Below are positions 44,439 through 53,502 of a stretch of DNA of 64,000 nucleotides, piece after piece. Numbering within the stretch: the stretch's first letter is position 1; the number at the start of each line of letters is the position of its first letter. The DNA is from Dichloromethanomonas sp964477085 (lineage in GTDB: Bacteria > Bacillota > Desulfitobacteriia > Desulfitobacteriales > Syntrophobotulaceae), in NCBI GenBank assembly GCA_964477085.1, contig CAYZDF010000003.1:30092-94091 (forward strand), given 5' to 3'. The notes beneath the pieces were generated by a model that saw only the letters and a program-made list of their open reading frames with translations, did no database searches and was not told where the DNA came from. Made by a program: the position numbers and the translations under genes.

Positions 44439-44918
44439 TTAGTCTTTGAATTCGTATAAGGCATTCAGGAAGTCGTTCAAAAAATACCGTTTTCCTTTAT
44501 TTATGATCTTATGGCCTTCCATCTGAAGAAGTATTTTTTGGTGATCTATTCCTCCGGGGTACTTATCGTTAAGCTCCCCGTCTTTCTTGAGTGTACGCCA
44601 ATAGGGTGTAATATCCGGTATTCCGGCGTTTTCTCTTTCTTGTGAGGCATGAGCTACGATATTGATAAAGATACCTGCAGTCAAAGGGCAGGTAAAATCT
44701 GCACGGTGCTTCTTAGCTAAAGTTTTTCGAATATGATCAGTTGTCACTACTTTGCCATGAGGTACTTTTTTCATCAGGTAATCATATTCAATGGGGGAAG
44801 CAATGACCATATGACCAACACCCCAACGCAGAGCCATTTTATTATCAGGCCCAATAAATTCTTTTTTAGGCAGATCACCAGCATGATGGAGTTTTTCGTT
44901 ATATGTTTTCTTTACCAT
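44439..44918 (-). CDS. Alkyltransferase-like (MGMT-family) protein lacking the acceptor cysteine
   Basis: A 159-residue protein with the MGMT DNA-binding fold: VPHGKVVTTDHIRKTL matches the recognition-helix lead, and HQKILLQMEGH the C-terminal K-x-x-L-L-x-x-E-G. The expected PCHRV active site aligns with TPYWRTL, with Tyr/Trp in place of Cys. So it resembles alkyltransferase-like proteins that bind damaged DNA without repairing it directly. GGAGGT precedes the ATG. Confidence 0.75.
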   Translation of the reverse strand: MVKKTYNEKLHHAGDLPKKEFIGPDNKMALRWGVGHMVIASPIEYDYLMKKVPHGKVVTTDHIRKTLAKKHRADFTCPLTAGIFINIVAHASQERENAGIPDITPYWRTLKKDGELNDKYPGGIDHQKILLQMEGHKIINKGKRYFLNDFLNALYEFKD

Positions 44919-45561
44919 GGTTACCTCCTTTTACAATCCAATACTCAAGAATCAATATAAATCTTTAATAATTGTACTAAAAAATAGCTGTTTCAGCTAT
45001 TCAAAGGTAATAATGTTATGATCGACGAAGGTGCGAATTTGAAATAACAATGGAAAAATAGTAAAAGGGTAGACCTTCTTTCTTAGAATAAGAGAAGAGA
45101 TCTACCCTTTTACCTCTTGGTGGATTTCCAATTTGGGACATCCTCCTTTTGTTTTCACCCTGATACCGTTCTAATCCTCTTCAAACTTCTTGAACCAATC
45201 TCTCGATTTAAGTTCAGATGTCAATCCTACTTCTGGAACCATAGGGCTCAACCTTAAGTCTTTTCTTCGGTACCATGGTTTGAACTCTCTGATCCTCCCC
45301 TTGGACTTCAGAATAACTTCCAGTTTTTCAGGTAAAACCGACGTTTGTAAGGATTATGGTTATCTAGAGTGTGTACCTAGTAAACCGTCATTGGTGACTG
45401 ATTTACGGGGGGTAAATATTATTTTACACGCAGCCTTATACTTTGTCAATGCAATTAACAGAATAATTATTAAATTCTGAATATAATTTCTCGATAATCA
45501 TGTAAAGAAAGCTCACCTAAATGGCGAGCTTCTCACATAAAATATAGATATAATTCAAGAA
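44919..45561. other. Gap with hairpin and possible gene relic
   Basis: A 13-bp inverted repeat (GTAAAAGGGTAGA 45061-45073 / 45101-45113) is the clearest feature. A minus-strand open frame of about 60 codons (45171-45355) ends SRDWFKKFEED and looks protein-like but has no start codon. It could be a transposase relic. No intact gene. Confidence 0.4.
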
Positions 45562-45669
45562 TTAGAAGATAACACCTAGAGCAATAAGAATTAATACTGC
45601 GATTGCAATTATTCCTGCGCCTACACCACCATAAGCGGCTCCACCGTAAGCTCCAGCATATCCGTACAT
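45562..45669 (-). CDS. YjcZ-like small spore peptide
   Basis: 35 residues: a Gly/Tyr/Ala-rich start (MYGYAGAYGGAAYGG) then the hydrophobic tail IIAIAVLILIALGVIF. This is the pattern of YjcZ-family sporulation peptides. AGGAGG lies 7 bases before the ATG. Too short for ordinary gene calling. Confidence 0.75.
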   Translation of the reverse strand: MYGYAGAYGGAAYGGVGAGIIAIAVLILIALGVIF

Positions 45670-45727
45670 AAGATAACCTCCTTATTCTATTTCGAAATTA
45701 AGGTTTCAGTACCTAAACTTGGTTCAT

Positions 45728-45841
45728 TTAGAATACGATTCCCATTGCGATGAGCAAGAGGATAATAACAACTACGATTGCAATACCGCAGCCACAACTA
45801 CCCCAACCTGTAGCGCCTACACCAGTTCCTTCAAAAGCCAT
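45728..45841 (-). CDS. YjcZ-like small spore peptide
   Basis: 37 residues: MAFEGTGVGATGWGSCGCG then a hydrophobic tail ending LLLIAMGIVF. AGGAGG precedes the ATG. The two cysteines in the Gly-rich head could crosslink in the coat. Tandem with the 35-residue paralogue. Confidence 0.72.
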   Translation of the reverse strand: MAFEGTGVGATGWGSCGCGIAIVVVIILLLIAMGIVF

Positions 45842-46090
45842 TGATTAGTCCTCCTTTTGTTTTTCCATTAAATGGTATTGAATACTTTATATACTATGTA
45901 GATATAAAAGATATGGTACTAAATGGAAAAAAATTCCTCAAAATTTTAAAAGATCCTGAGAGATAAGAGCTATGAAAAATAGGACTCTGGCCCAAATCTT
46001 TTTGGCGAAAAGTTGTCTTAGTATGTTACAATAAATGAAAGTATTCCTGAAAAGTATGAGGCCAAAATAAATCTCTGAGGAGAGGGAAAA

Positions 46091-47503
46091 ATGAAAAAAA
46101 TACTAAAGGTTATCGCTTTAGTGTTATGTTTTATTCTCATAACGGAGTCAGCTCTTGCCGGTGTAAATGAGACGACCAGGTTATCAGGAGTAGATCGATA
46201 TAAAACCGCCAAAGTCATTGCAGAAGAATACAATTCGGGACTTGTCAATAGTGTTGTACTGGCACCAGGCAGTAATTTTGCCAATGCGCTTCCTGCCAGC
46301 GTGTTAGCCCATAAGAATCAGGCCCCTTTACTCTTGGTGGGTCCTACTCCAACAGATACAAACGAAGCATTTGAATATATTGTCAACCACCTGACCAAGA
46401 TTGGAAAAATCTATCTGGTTGGCGATCAAAACCTTATGGGGAAGGATTTTGAAACCCATCTTAACCAATTAGGATATAAAAATATCATTTGCATCAAAGG
46501 TTGTGATAAATACGAAACCGATTACCTGATCGCAAAAGAACTTAGTATTCCTAAAGGAAATCCTGTTGTTATTAGCTCAGGAGAAAACTTTCCGGATGCA
46601 TTAGCCATCTCAAGCTTTGCAGCTGCTAATGGCTGGCCTATCCTCCTCACTGAAAAGAACAAGCTTACGGCTTCAATTAAAGAATTCATTCAGGAAAAGC
46701 AGCCTGCTAAAATTTATATCACCGGTGGAACTGCCGTCATATGTTCTGAACTTGAGGAAGAAATCCAGCAGTTAGCACGTGATTCCGTTATACATCGCTT
46801 CGGCGGAAGTGACAGATTTGCTACAGCCATACAAATTGCTCAAGAATTTGCGCCTGGTCCGCTTCATATTTATGTGGCTTCAGGTTTAAACTTTCCGGAT
46901 GCATTAGCGGGAAGCGTTTTAGCAGCCAAGAACAATGGCCCCATTATCCTGGTTAACCCAATGGCTAAAGACATAACTCCTGATGTCCGTGGCTATTTAC
47001 AAAAGATTAAAAACCTTAAGTCTCAGATCAGCATGACTTTCATTGGTGGACGTACAGTTATTCCACCTGAGCTTGAGTTTATCGTTTCGCAGGAAGGGGG
47101 TTATATCACAGACCCCTTGAGGATGCTTGAGGAGAATGTTGTAGTACTGGTCAATCAGGAGAGAATAAGTAAGGGATTACCGGCACTCCAAACTAATGAT
47201 GTTCTTTCCAAATTAGCACGGCTAAAATCACAGGATATGATTGATAAAGATTACTTTGACCACCAATCACCAACGTACGGACTCCCTTCGGCCATGATAG
47301 ATTCCTTTGGTATATCCTACAGCCTGGTAGGAGAAAACATTGCCTATGGACAAACCACAGCCCAGATGGTCATGGATGCCTGGATGAATTCACCTAGTCA
47401 TCGGGAAAATATCCTTAAAGAAGAGTATCAGGAGATTGGTGTAGGGCTTGCCAAAGACAGCTCAGGAACCCTTTACTGGACACAGATGTTTATCCGTACC
47501 TAA
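46091..47503 (+). CDS. Secreted cell-wall protein with three CWB2 repeats and CAP domain
   Basis: A 470-residue protein: signal peptide (residues 1-23, ending SALA), three cell-wall-binding repeat 2 modules (about 28-115, 125-225 and 230-335, with NFANALPAS, NFPDALAIS and NFPDALAGS), then a YkwD-type CAP/SCP domain (about 350-470; VLVNQER, FDHQSP, GENIA, MNSPSHRENI). CWB2 modules bind wall polymers in clostridia, so the CAP domain is displayed on the cell wall. CAP function in bacteria is unclear. A terminator follows. Confidence 0.93.
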   Translation: MKKILKVIALVLCFILITESALAGVNETTRLSGVDRYKTAKVIAEEYNSGLVNSVVLAPGSNFANALPASVLAHKNQAPLLLVGPTPTDTNEAFEYIVNHLTKIGKIYLVGDQNLMGKDFETHLNQLGYKNIICIKGCDKYETDYLIAKELSIPKGNPVVISSGENFPDALAISSFAAANGWPILLTEKNKLTASIKEFIQEKQPAKIYITGGTAVICSELEEEIQQLARDSVIHRFGGSDRFATAIQIAQEFAPGPLHIYVASGLNFPDALAGSVLAAKNNGPIILVNPMAKDITPDVRGYLQKIKNLKSQISMTFIGGRTVIPPELEFIVSQEGGYITDPLRMLEENVVVLVNQERISKGLPALQTNDVLSKLARLKSQDMIDKDYFDHQSPTYGLPSAMIDSFGISYSLVGENIAYGQTTAQMVMDAWMNSPSHRENILKEEYQEIGVGLAKDSSGTLYWTQMFIRT

Positions 47504-47599
47504 TACTTAGTTTTCTCTAATCGTTTTCTAAGCTTTGGGAGTTAAAATCAAATCATCCTCTAAACCCTTCCCTTTTATGAAATATAAAACTTTTCTCGT

Positions 47600-47623
47600 A
47601 CCTGGAACATATCCGGGTTTTTT
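47600..47623 (+). terminator. Terminator after CWB2/CAP gene
   Basis: A 7-bp stem with one G-T pair (ACCTGGA / TCCGGGT) followed by a T run. Confidence 0.7.
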
Positions 47624-47782
47624 CTTTATATGTTTCGCAAGTTGTCTATATTATGTGTGATAGTTAAAAAATGTTTACTTTATCCAAAAGCAATGCTAAA
47701 GTTGAATTTGAAGATTGTTGTATGAATTGTGTGTTATGATCAAAAAGAAAATACAAAGATTTTCCTAATATTAACGTTGGAA

Positions 47783-47905
47783 AATCACTGCCTCCGAGCC
47801 TTAGCAGCTAAGGGAAACTATGTTGCTCTGGCCTGGACTTCAAGTCCACAGGGTAGTCAGAGAAATCTGTCTACCTCCCGCATTCGGAAAGGAGAAGGTC
47901 AGGAA
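47783..47905 (+). ncRNA. Moco/Tuco-type riboswitch aptamer
   Basis: The leader before moeA is GC-richer than its surroundings and strongly foldable. It contains CACTGCCTCCGAGCC, AGGGAAAC, GTTGCTCTGGCCTGG and a closing GGAAAGGAGAAGG, which I recall as conserved blocks of the MOCO RNA motif. It is followed by terminator-like hairpins and then the molybdenum-cofactor operon. Ligand (molybdenum or tungsten cofactor) not distinguishable by eye. Confidence 0.75.
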
Positions 47906-47910
47906 TACTG

Positions 47911-47976
47911 CAGTTACAGTTTTTTTTGTAACTGTCAATACAAATCCTTGCTCCTCACCGGAACAAGGATTTTATA
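47911..47976 (+). terminator. Riboswitch expression platform (two hairpins)
   Basis: CAGTTACA/TGTAACTG (47911-47934), then AAATCCTTG/CAAGGATTT (47942-47972) with a T-rich tail. The second is the likely regulated terminator. Confidence 0.6.
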
Positions 47977-48056
47977 TTTATCTCATTTTTTTCTTGCGTT
48001 TTTTGCCATACTAAAGACTAAACCGTTAAATTGTTGTATTTCAAGGGGGATTAAGG

Positions 48057-49274
48057 ATGAAGAAAAATATTGCCTTGGAAGAAGCTCAGAGATTATTACT
48101 GGAGCATTGTCTTTTAGTTGGAACCGAGTTTGTTGATCTGCAAGAATCTCTGGGAAGAGTCTTAAGTGATGATATTCGGGCCTGTGAAAACATTCCGCCT
48201 TTTGCCCGTTCCCCTTATGATGGTTATGCTTTTCGCGCCGAAGATACTATGAATGCAACCGAAGAAAACCCTGCCATCCTCGAAGTGATCGAAGAGGTTC
48301 CCGCGGGGTATGCACCAACGAAAAAGATTACGGCGGGGAAGGCTGTTAAGATCCTGACCGGTGCACCGATACCGGAAGGTGCTGACGCCGTTACCAAATA
48401 TGAAGAAACAGAGTTAAAGGGTGAGTTTGTTTCTATCTATAACCGGTATATATCGGGAGAAAACATTGTTCCTGCAGGGGAAGATGTAGCACAGGATGAG
48501 ATCATTGCTGCCCAGGGAACGGCCGTAAGCCCTCCGATCCTGGGGTTAATGGCAGCCTTAGGGATCATCCAAGTCCCTGTGTACAAGCGACCACGAATTG
48601 CAATCATCAGTACGGGAGACGAGTTACTGGATATTTACGAACCATTAAGACCCGGGAAGATTCGCAATAGCAACAGTTACACTATATTTGCTTACTGTCG
48701 GGAAATCGGAGCAGAACCGGTTATTCTCGGAACAAGCAGGGATAAGGCTGATGAGGTCGGGACGATGATCCAGAAAGGTTTGGATCAGGCAGACATGGTT
48801 ATCACCACCGGCGGAGTTTCCGTTGGAGACTACGATGTCCTAGGGGAAGCAGTAGAACATATAGGTGCTGAAACGTTATACTGGAAAATTGAAATAAAAC
48901 CGGGCTCACCCAATCTTGCAGCAGTCAAAGATGGGAAGATTATTCTGGCTCTATCTGGGAATCCTGCTGCAGCTTTGGTCATCTTTCACCTGCTTGGTAC
49001 TGCGTTTATCAAAAAGTTGGGGGGCAGATCAGATTATCTGCCACAACAGATAGAGGTCAGATTGAAAAGCAATTTCCGAAAAGCAAGTCCGCGTCGAAGA
49101 TTCTTAAGGGGAAAGCTTGATGTGGAAAATGGGGAAGCGTATATGGAAATTACAGGAGGTCAAGGTAACGGTGTACTCCGTTCCTTAGTAGGTTGTGATG
49201 TCTTAGCCGAAATACAGGGTGGCAGCGAACCCCAAAAATCAGGAACAAAGCTGAAAGCCTTTCTTTTAAAATAA
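48057..49274 (+). CDS. moeA: Molybdopterin molybdenumtransferase
   Basis: A 405-residue MoeA: inserts Mo into adenylylated molybdopterin. Domain III motif TTGGVSVGDYDV is at about residue 248, the N-terminal PFARSPYDGYAFRA is present, and LALSGNPAAAL is near residue 300. Normal length with a C-terminal domain IV. First gene behind the riboswitch. Confidence 0.96.
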   Translation: MKKNIALEEAQRLLLEHCLLVGTEFVDLQESLGRVLSDDIRACENIPPFARSPYDGYAFRAEDTMNATEENPAILEVIEEVPAGYAPTKKITAGKAVKILTGAPIPEGADAVTKYEETELKGEFVSIYNRYISGENIVPAGEDVAQDEIIAAQGTAVSPPILGLMAALGIIQVPVYKRPRIAIISTGDELLDIYEPLRPGKIRNSNSYTIFAYCREIGAEPVILGTSRDKADEVGTMIQKGLDQADMVITTGGVSVGDYDVLGEAVEHIGAETLYWKIEIKPGSPNLAAVKDGKIILALSGNPAAALVIFHLLGTAFIKKLGGRSDYLPQQIEVRLKSNFRKASPRRRFLRGKLDVENGEAYMEITGGQGNGVLRSLVGCDVLAEIQGGSEPQKSGTKLKAFLLK

Positions 49275-49334
49275 TTTACTTATTAAATTTAGTTTACAAA
49301 GATATCTAATATCCAAGCAAGGCAATCTTTATCG

Positions 49335-49370
49335 ATAAATACCCTTGGACAATAAATACCCTTGGACAAT
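49335..49370 (+). repeat. 17-bp tandem duplication
   Basis: ATAAATACCCTTGGACA occurs twice with period 17, just upstream of the MoeA-like gene. Confidence 0.85.
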
Positions 49371-49400
49371 GGGTGGCTCTATTACCTTTTGAGGGGATGT

Positions 49401-50426
49401 ATGATGAAAAAAATACCTGTACAAGAAGCCGTCGGAACAAAACTCTGCCATGATATCACCAAGATTGTGCCTGGAGAATTTAAGGGTGTGGCTTTTAAAA
49501 GGGATCATGTGATCAGACCTGAAGATGTGGAAGAACTTTTAAAGATAGGGAAAGAACATATTTATGTGTGGGAAGAGAACGCAGGCGAAATACATGAAGA
49601 TGAAGCCGCCGTCAGGATCGCCGAAGCGGTAAAGGGATCCAATATCTCTTATACACAACCCCAGGAAGGAAAAACCACTTTAAAAGCTGATCTCAAGGGA
49701 CTATTCACAATCAATCGGGAATTACTAAGAGAAATAAACTCTATTGAAAGCGTCACCGTAAGCTCAAGACCGGATCATGATACCGTTCAGCAAGGGGATA
49801 AACTTGCCGGAGCCAGAGTTGTCCCTCTCGTTATAGAAGAAACAAAAATCGAACAACTGGAAAGAATTTGTTTGACCAAGGGACCGGTTTTCGAAGTAAA
49901 ACCCTTTTTTAAGCTGAAAGTGGGGATCATGATTACCGGAAATGAAGTCTACAAGGGAAGGATAGAAGATAAGTTTGGCCCTGTTATCGAAAAGAAGCTT
50001 AAGAGCTTTGACCATGAGATCCTGAGAAAAGTCTACTGCCCTGATGATATGGTCAAGCTAAAGGAGACCATCAACTCCTTTCTAGAGAGGGATGCGGACC
50101 TGATTATCCTGACGGGTGGGATGTCGGTGGATCCCGATGACTTGACCCCGGGAGCGATTAAATCATCAGGCGCAGAAGTGGTTACTTATGGAGCTCCCAT
50201 CCAACCTGGAAACATGTTTATGCTGGCTTATAAGAACACCACCGCGATGATTGGCGTACCGGGTGCAGCGATCCATCATAAGACTACTGTACTGGATGTT
50301 GTACTCCCAAGGCTGTTTGCGGGAGAGAGATTAACGAAGCAAGACTTTATCAACCTGGGTGAAGGTGGTTTATGTTTAGGTTGTGAAGTATGTCGATACC
50401 CAGTATGTTATTTTGGTAGGAGCTGA
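49401..50426 (+). CDS. Molybdopterin-binding MoeA/MogA-like protein with Cys-rich tail
   Basis: About 341 residues. The C-terminal half holds a MoCF-biosynthesis (MogA/MoeA domain III) fold with GIMITGNEVYKGRIED and ILTGGMSVDPDD, then IGVPGAAIHH. The N-terminal half lacks normal MoeA domains I/II. The last 20 residues are cysteine-rich (CLGCEVCRYPVC), suggesting a metal or Fe-S site. This architecture is known in anaerobes beside moeA but its step is not defined. ATG 49401/49404 follows GAGGGG; the frame is open further upstream. Confidence 0.85.
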   Translation: MMKKIPVQEAVGTKLCHDITKIVPGEFKGVAFKRDHVIRPEDVEELLKIGKEHIYVWEENAGEIHEDEAAVRIAEAVKGSNISYTQPQEGKTTLKADLKGLFTINRELLREINSIESVTVSSRPDHDTVQQGDKLAGARVVPLVIEETKIEQLERICLTKGPVFEVKPFFKLKVGIMITGNEVYKGRIEDKFGPVIEKKLKSFDHEILRKVYCPDDMVKLKETINSFLERDADLIILTGGMSVDPDDLTPGAIKSSGAEVVTYGAPIQPGNMFMLAYKNTTAMIGVPGAAIHHKTTVLDVVLPRLFAGERLTKQDFINLGEGGLCLGCEVCRYPVCYFGRS

Positions 50427-50431
50427 GCAAG

Positions 50432-51388
50432 ATGATCGATAATTGCGGGAGAAGAATCAACTATTTAAGGATTTCTGTCACTGATCTTTGCAATCTTCGA
50501 TGTGCCTATTGTATGCCGGCAGAAGGAGTAATCAAAAAGGAGCATATGAACATCCTGCGGCTGGAAGAGATCGAACATATTGTTAAGGAAGCCGTCAGCT
50601 TAGGCATCGATAAGGTGAGGATCACCGGTGGTGAACCTCTGGTACGCAAGGGGATTGTTCAGCTGGTCGAAAACCTGGCTAAGATCGAGGGTCTCAAGGA
50701 TCTTAGTATGACCACCAATGGGCTTTTACTGAAACATTATGCCAGAGATCTTAAACGAGCTGGGCTTACCAGGCTTAATATCAGTCTGGATAGTTTGGAT
50801 AGAGATAAATATAGGCGTATGACTCGCTGTGGTAATCTTGACGATGTGATCGAGGGACTGCGGATCGCAAAAGAAGTGGGATTCGCACCGATTAAGATCA
50901 ATGTGGTTCTGATCGGTGGGTATAACGAAGATGAAATCGAGGATTTTGTCAACCTGACCTTAAAGGATGAAATAGATGTCCGATTTATCGAACTAATGCC
51001 TTTAGGGGAAGCCAAGGACTGGGTGGGAAGTTCCTTCATCAGTAACGAGACGGTTTTACGTAAGGTTCCCACCCTCATACCACTACCGTTCAAAGGTCAT
51101 GGCACGGTGGCCAGGATGTTCAAATTACCGAACGGTAGAGGCAAAGTAGGACTCATCAGCCCTATCAGCAGCCACTTTTGCAACTACTGTAACCGGATCA
51201 GGGTCACTCCCGATGGCAAGCTCAAATCGTGTTTGCATTCCACACAGGAAATCGACCTCAAAGATGCCCACCCAGATGAAATCAAACGATTACTTTTCGA
51301 AGGAATCAAGGGTAAACCTAGCAAGCATAATATTAGTACTAAATCGTCAAGCCTGGTAGAACGCAACATGAACGAGATAGGTGGGTAA
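50432..51388 (+). CDS. moaA: GTP 3',8-cyclase
   Basis: A 318-residue radical SAM enzyme for the first step of molybdopterin synthesis. The SAM cluster CNLRCAYCMP is at residue about 20, the second cluster CNYCNRIRVTPDGKLKSC is near the end, and the conserved C-terminal GG is present. It starts 6 bases after the MoeA-like gene and overlaps moaC (TAATG). Confidence 0.97.
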   Translation: MIDNCGRRINYLRISVTDLCNLRCAYCMPAEGVIKKEHMNILRLEEIEHIVKEAVSLGIDKVRITGGEPLVRKGIVQLVENLAKIEGLKDLSMTTNGLLLKHYARDLKRAGLTRLNISLDSLDRDKYRRMTRCGNLDDVIEGLRIAKEVGFAPIKINVVLIGGYNEDEIEDFVNLTLKDEIDVRFIELMPLGEAKDWVGSSFISNETVLRKVPTLIPLPFKGHGTVARMFKLPNGRGKVGLISPISSHFCNYCNRIRVTPDGKLKSCLHSTQEIDLKDAHPDEIKRLLFEGIKGKPSKHNISTKSSSLVERNMNEIGG

Positions 51389-51924
51389 TGACAATGAGTC
51401 AGTCAGAAAAGACAATGATGGATATCAATTCGAATGAGAATACCTTGACTCATTTTAATACTGAGGGAAGAGCTTGGATGGTCGATGTCAGCGAGAAAGA
51501 GGTTACCATCAGGCTAGCTGTTGCTAGGGGAGAGATTCAGATGAGTCCCAAGACCTTAAGTCTGATAAAAGACAAAGGCTTAGCCAAAGGAGATGTCCTG
51601 GGTGTATCTCAGGTTGCCGGAATTATGGCTGCCAAGAAGGCGTCGGACATCATTCCCATGTGCCATCCTTTAATGTTGTCAGGCATTGATATTTCTTTTG
51701 TCATCAATGAAGTGGACAGTAAAATCGAGATAGAAGCCTCAGTGAAAAACGCCGGACAGACGGGAGTAGAGATGGAAGCCCTCACCGCTGTCTCGGTAGC
51801 AGCATTGACTATCTATGATATGTGTAAGGCTGTGGAAAAAGATATGGTGATCAGCAATATTTGTCTGGTCAGAAAGACCGGAGGAAAAAGCGGCGAGTAC
51901 GTACGGATGAGAGATTTCGGTTAA
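51388..51924 (+). CDS. moaC: Cyclic pyranopterin monophosphate synthase
   Basis: A 178-residue MoaC: converts the MoaA product to cPMP. Conserved blocks AWMVDVSEKEVTIRLAVARG, IPMCHPL and GVEMEALTAVSVAALTIYDM are intact. The ATG overlaps the moaA stop, so the genes are translationally coupled. The N-terminus is about 20 residues longer than typical. Confidence 0.97.
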   Translation: MTMSQSEKTMMDINSNENTLTHFNTEGRAWMVDVSEKEVTIRLAVARGEIQMSPKTLSLIKDKGLAKGDVLGVSQVAGIMAAKKASDIIPMCHPLMLSGIDISFVINEVDSKIEIEASVKNAGQTGVEMEALTAVSVAALTIYDMCKAVEKDMVISNICLVRKTGGKSGEYVRMRDFG

Positions 51925-51946
51925 ATTAAATGGGAGGTAACATCTT

Positions 51947-52480
51947 ATGGTTTCTGTCGGGGTTATTACCATCAGTGATAAAGGATCAAGAGGAGAAAGA
52001 ATGGATCAAGGAGGCCCATTAATTCAGGAAATCGTTACCCAAAAGGGCTGGATAGTCAAAGCATCTGCGATCATTCCGGATGAGCAGGATCTCATCGAAA
52101 AGAAACTTATGGAGTTTACGGATGATCAGGGTGTTGATCTTATTGTGACGACAGGCGGAACGGGATTCTCACCCCGTGATGTCACTCCGGAGGCTACCCT
52201 GGCTGTAATTGACAGAGCTGCACCGGGTTTAGCTGAAGCGATGAGAATGGAAAGTCTGAAAGTAACTCCCATGGCTATGTTATCCCGGGCAGTTGCCGGA
52301 ATCAGAAAGCAGACCATTATAATTAACCTTCCCGGTAGTCCCAAAGGTGTTAAGGAATGTTTGGAGGTCGTTTTACCGGCTTTAGGTCATGGCATAGAAA
52401 TCTTAAAAGGTACGGCAGGGGATTGCGCCCACGTTAAAAAGGGTTCTTGTGTCACAGAAAACAAACAAAGGGAGGCATAG
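51947..52480 (+). CDS. mog: Molybdopterin adenylyltransferase-like (MogA/MoaB)
   Basis: A 177-residue MogA/MoaB-family protein: GVITISDKGSRGERMD start, VTTGGTGFSPRDVTPEA and INLPGSPKG. It adenylylates molybdopterin before MoeA acts. Mog and MoaB cannot be separated with certainty by eye. GGGAGG precedes the ATG. Confidence 0.92.
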   Translation: MVSVGVITISDKGSRGERMDQGGPLIQEIVTQKGWIVKASAIIPDEQDLIEKKLMEFTDDQGVDLIVTTGGTGFSPRDVTPEATLAVIDRAAPGLAEAMRMESLKVTPMAMLSRAVAGIRKQTIIINLPGSPKGVKECLEVVLPALGHGIEILKGTAGDCAHVKKGSCVTENKQREA

Positions 52481-52481
52481 A

Positions 52482-52985
52482 ATGAACAGTGTGCCTATTA
52501 TCAGTATCGTTGCATCCCGTTCCGGAACAGGGAAAACAACCTTCCTCGAGAAGCTCATTCATGAGCTTACAGAAAGGGGATATAGGGTAGGAACCATCAA
52601 AAGTGATGCTCACGGGTTCGACATGGATGTACCGGGTAAAGATACGTGGCGCTTTACCCAGGCCGGTTCTAAAGCGACCGCTATTATAGGACCCAACAAA
52701 TTCGCTCTGATTCAGCAGACCAACGAGAAAAAAGACCTTGATGAGGTTGCAGGAATGATACAAGATGTTGACCTCATTCTGGTAGAAGGATATAAAATGG
52801 CAGAGAAGCCAAGGATTGAAGTGATCCGACAAGAAATCAGTACGCAAATAGTATCTCCTCCCCAGTATTTGATAGCGATTGTGACCGATGTGGAAGAGAT
52901 CAAAGCACCTGTTCCCATATTTAACATTGAAGATCACCAAAGTACGGCAGAATTTATTATCTCTAAGTACGGTTTAGATAGATAA
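52482..52985 (+). CDS. mobB: Molybdopterin-guanine dinucleotide biosynthesis protein B
   Basis: A 167-residue P-loop GTPase: SRSGTGKTTFLEKLI at residues 11-25, HGFDMDVPGKDTWRF and LILVEGYK. It assists MobA in making Mo-bis-MGD. AAAGGGAGG precedes ATG 52482. No mobA is visible here, although it would be expected elsewhere. Confidence 0.93.
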   Translation: MNSVPIISIVASRSGTGKTTFLEKLIHELTERGYRVGTIKSDAHGFDMDVPGKDTWRFTQAGSKATAIIGPNKFALIQQTNEKKDLDEVAGMIQDVDLILVEGYKMAEKPRIEVIRQEISTQIVSPPQYLIAIVTDVEEIKAPVPIFNIEDHQSTAEFIISKYGLDR

Positions 52986-53113
52986 TAGAGGTTCTATTTC
53001 AATACAAGAAATGATATAATATTAATTTAATAACCAAACTCATATCATACAAGGATTCCTAATATCAAATACTAAAAACAATGATTATTAACTGGAACAA
53101 GGAGGATTCCACT

Positions 53114-53323
53114 ATGTTTGAACCTATGATTGGGATGATTACACCAACTGTTGCTGTAATACTATTAGTCCTCGCTTTGATCATCTTTGGGCCTGGAAAA
53201 TTGCCTCAGCTAGGCAAATCTCTAGGTCAAGGTATTAAAGAATTCAAGACGGCTACCAATGAAGAAGAGATGAGAGACAAAGAGAAAAAGGAAAATAAAG
53301 AAGACAATAGTAAAGATGTATGA
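53114..53323 (+). CDS. tatA: Twin-arginine translocase subunit TatA/TatE
   Basis: A 69-residue protein: one N-terminal helix, the hinge motif FGPGKLPQLGKSLGQGIKEF and an acidic/lysine-rich tail. It forms the Tat pore that exports folded, often molybdenum-containing, enzymes. ATG 53114 has ACAAGGAGG upstream. It stands alone, without tatC, downstream of the Mo-cofactor operon. Confidence 0.93.
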   Translation: MFEPMIGMITPTVAVILLVLALIIFGPGKLPQLGKSLGQGIKEFKTATNEEEMRDKEKKENKEDNSKDV

Positions 53324-53346
53324 TTTTAAAATCTCGCCAAATAGAG

Positions 53347-53382
53347 AAGCCTGTCTAACGGTGTTTATAGACAGGCTTTTTG
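53347..53382 (+). terminator. Terminator of tatA
   Basis: An 11-bp stem (AAGCCTGTCTA / TAGACAGGCTT) and a run of five T. Confidence 0.85.
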
Positions 53383-53502
53383 GTGTGTCTTGTAAGTCCT
53401 TTGCAGATATAGATAACGTGCTCAAAATTCTAATTCTGCATATTAAGGAGATGGAAACATGGGAAGAATTAGCAACTGGTAGCCAGAGTATGCATACAAA
53501 AA

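Noticed and set aside
45190..45480. 96-codon plus-strand ORF in the 44.9-45.5 kb gap
   Set aside because: No ribosome site and composition unlike neighbours; the minus strand of the same stretch looks more protein-like, and neither gives an intact gene.
47729..48136. 135-codon ORF across the moeA leader
   Set aside because: It overlaps the riboswitch-like RNA, its terminators and the start of moeA; the codon pattern is not protein-like.
52452..52940. 162-codon minus-strand ORF opposite mobB
   Set aside because: Antisense to a clear MobB with P-loop; no ribosome site and no recognisable domain.
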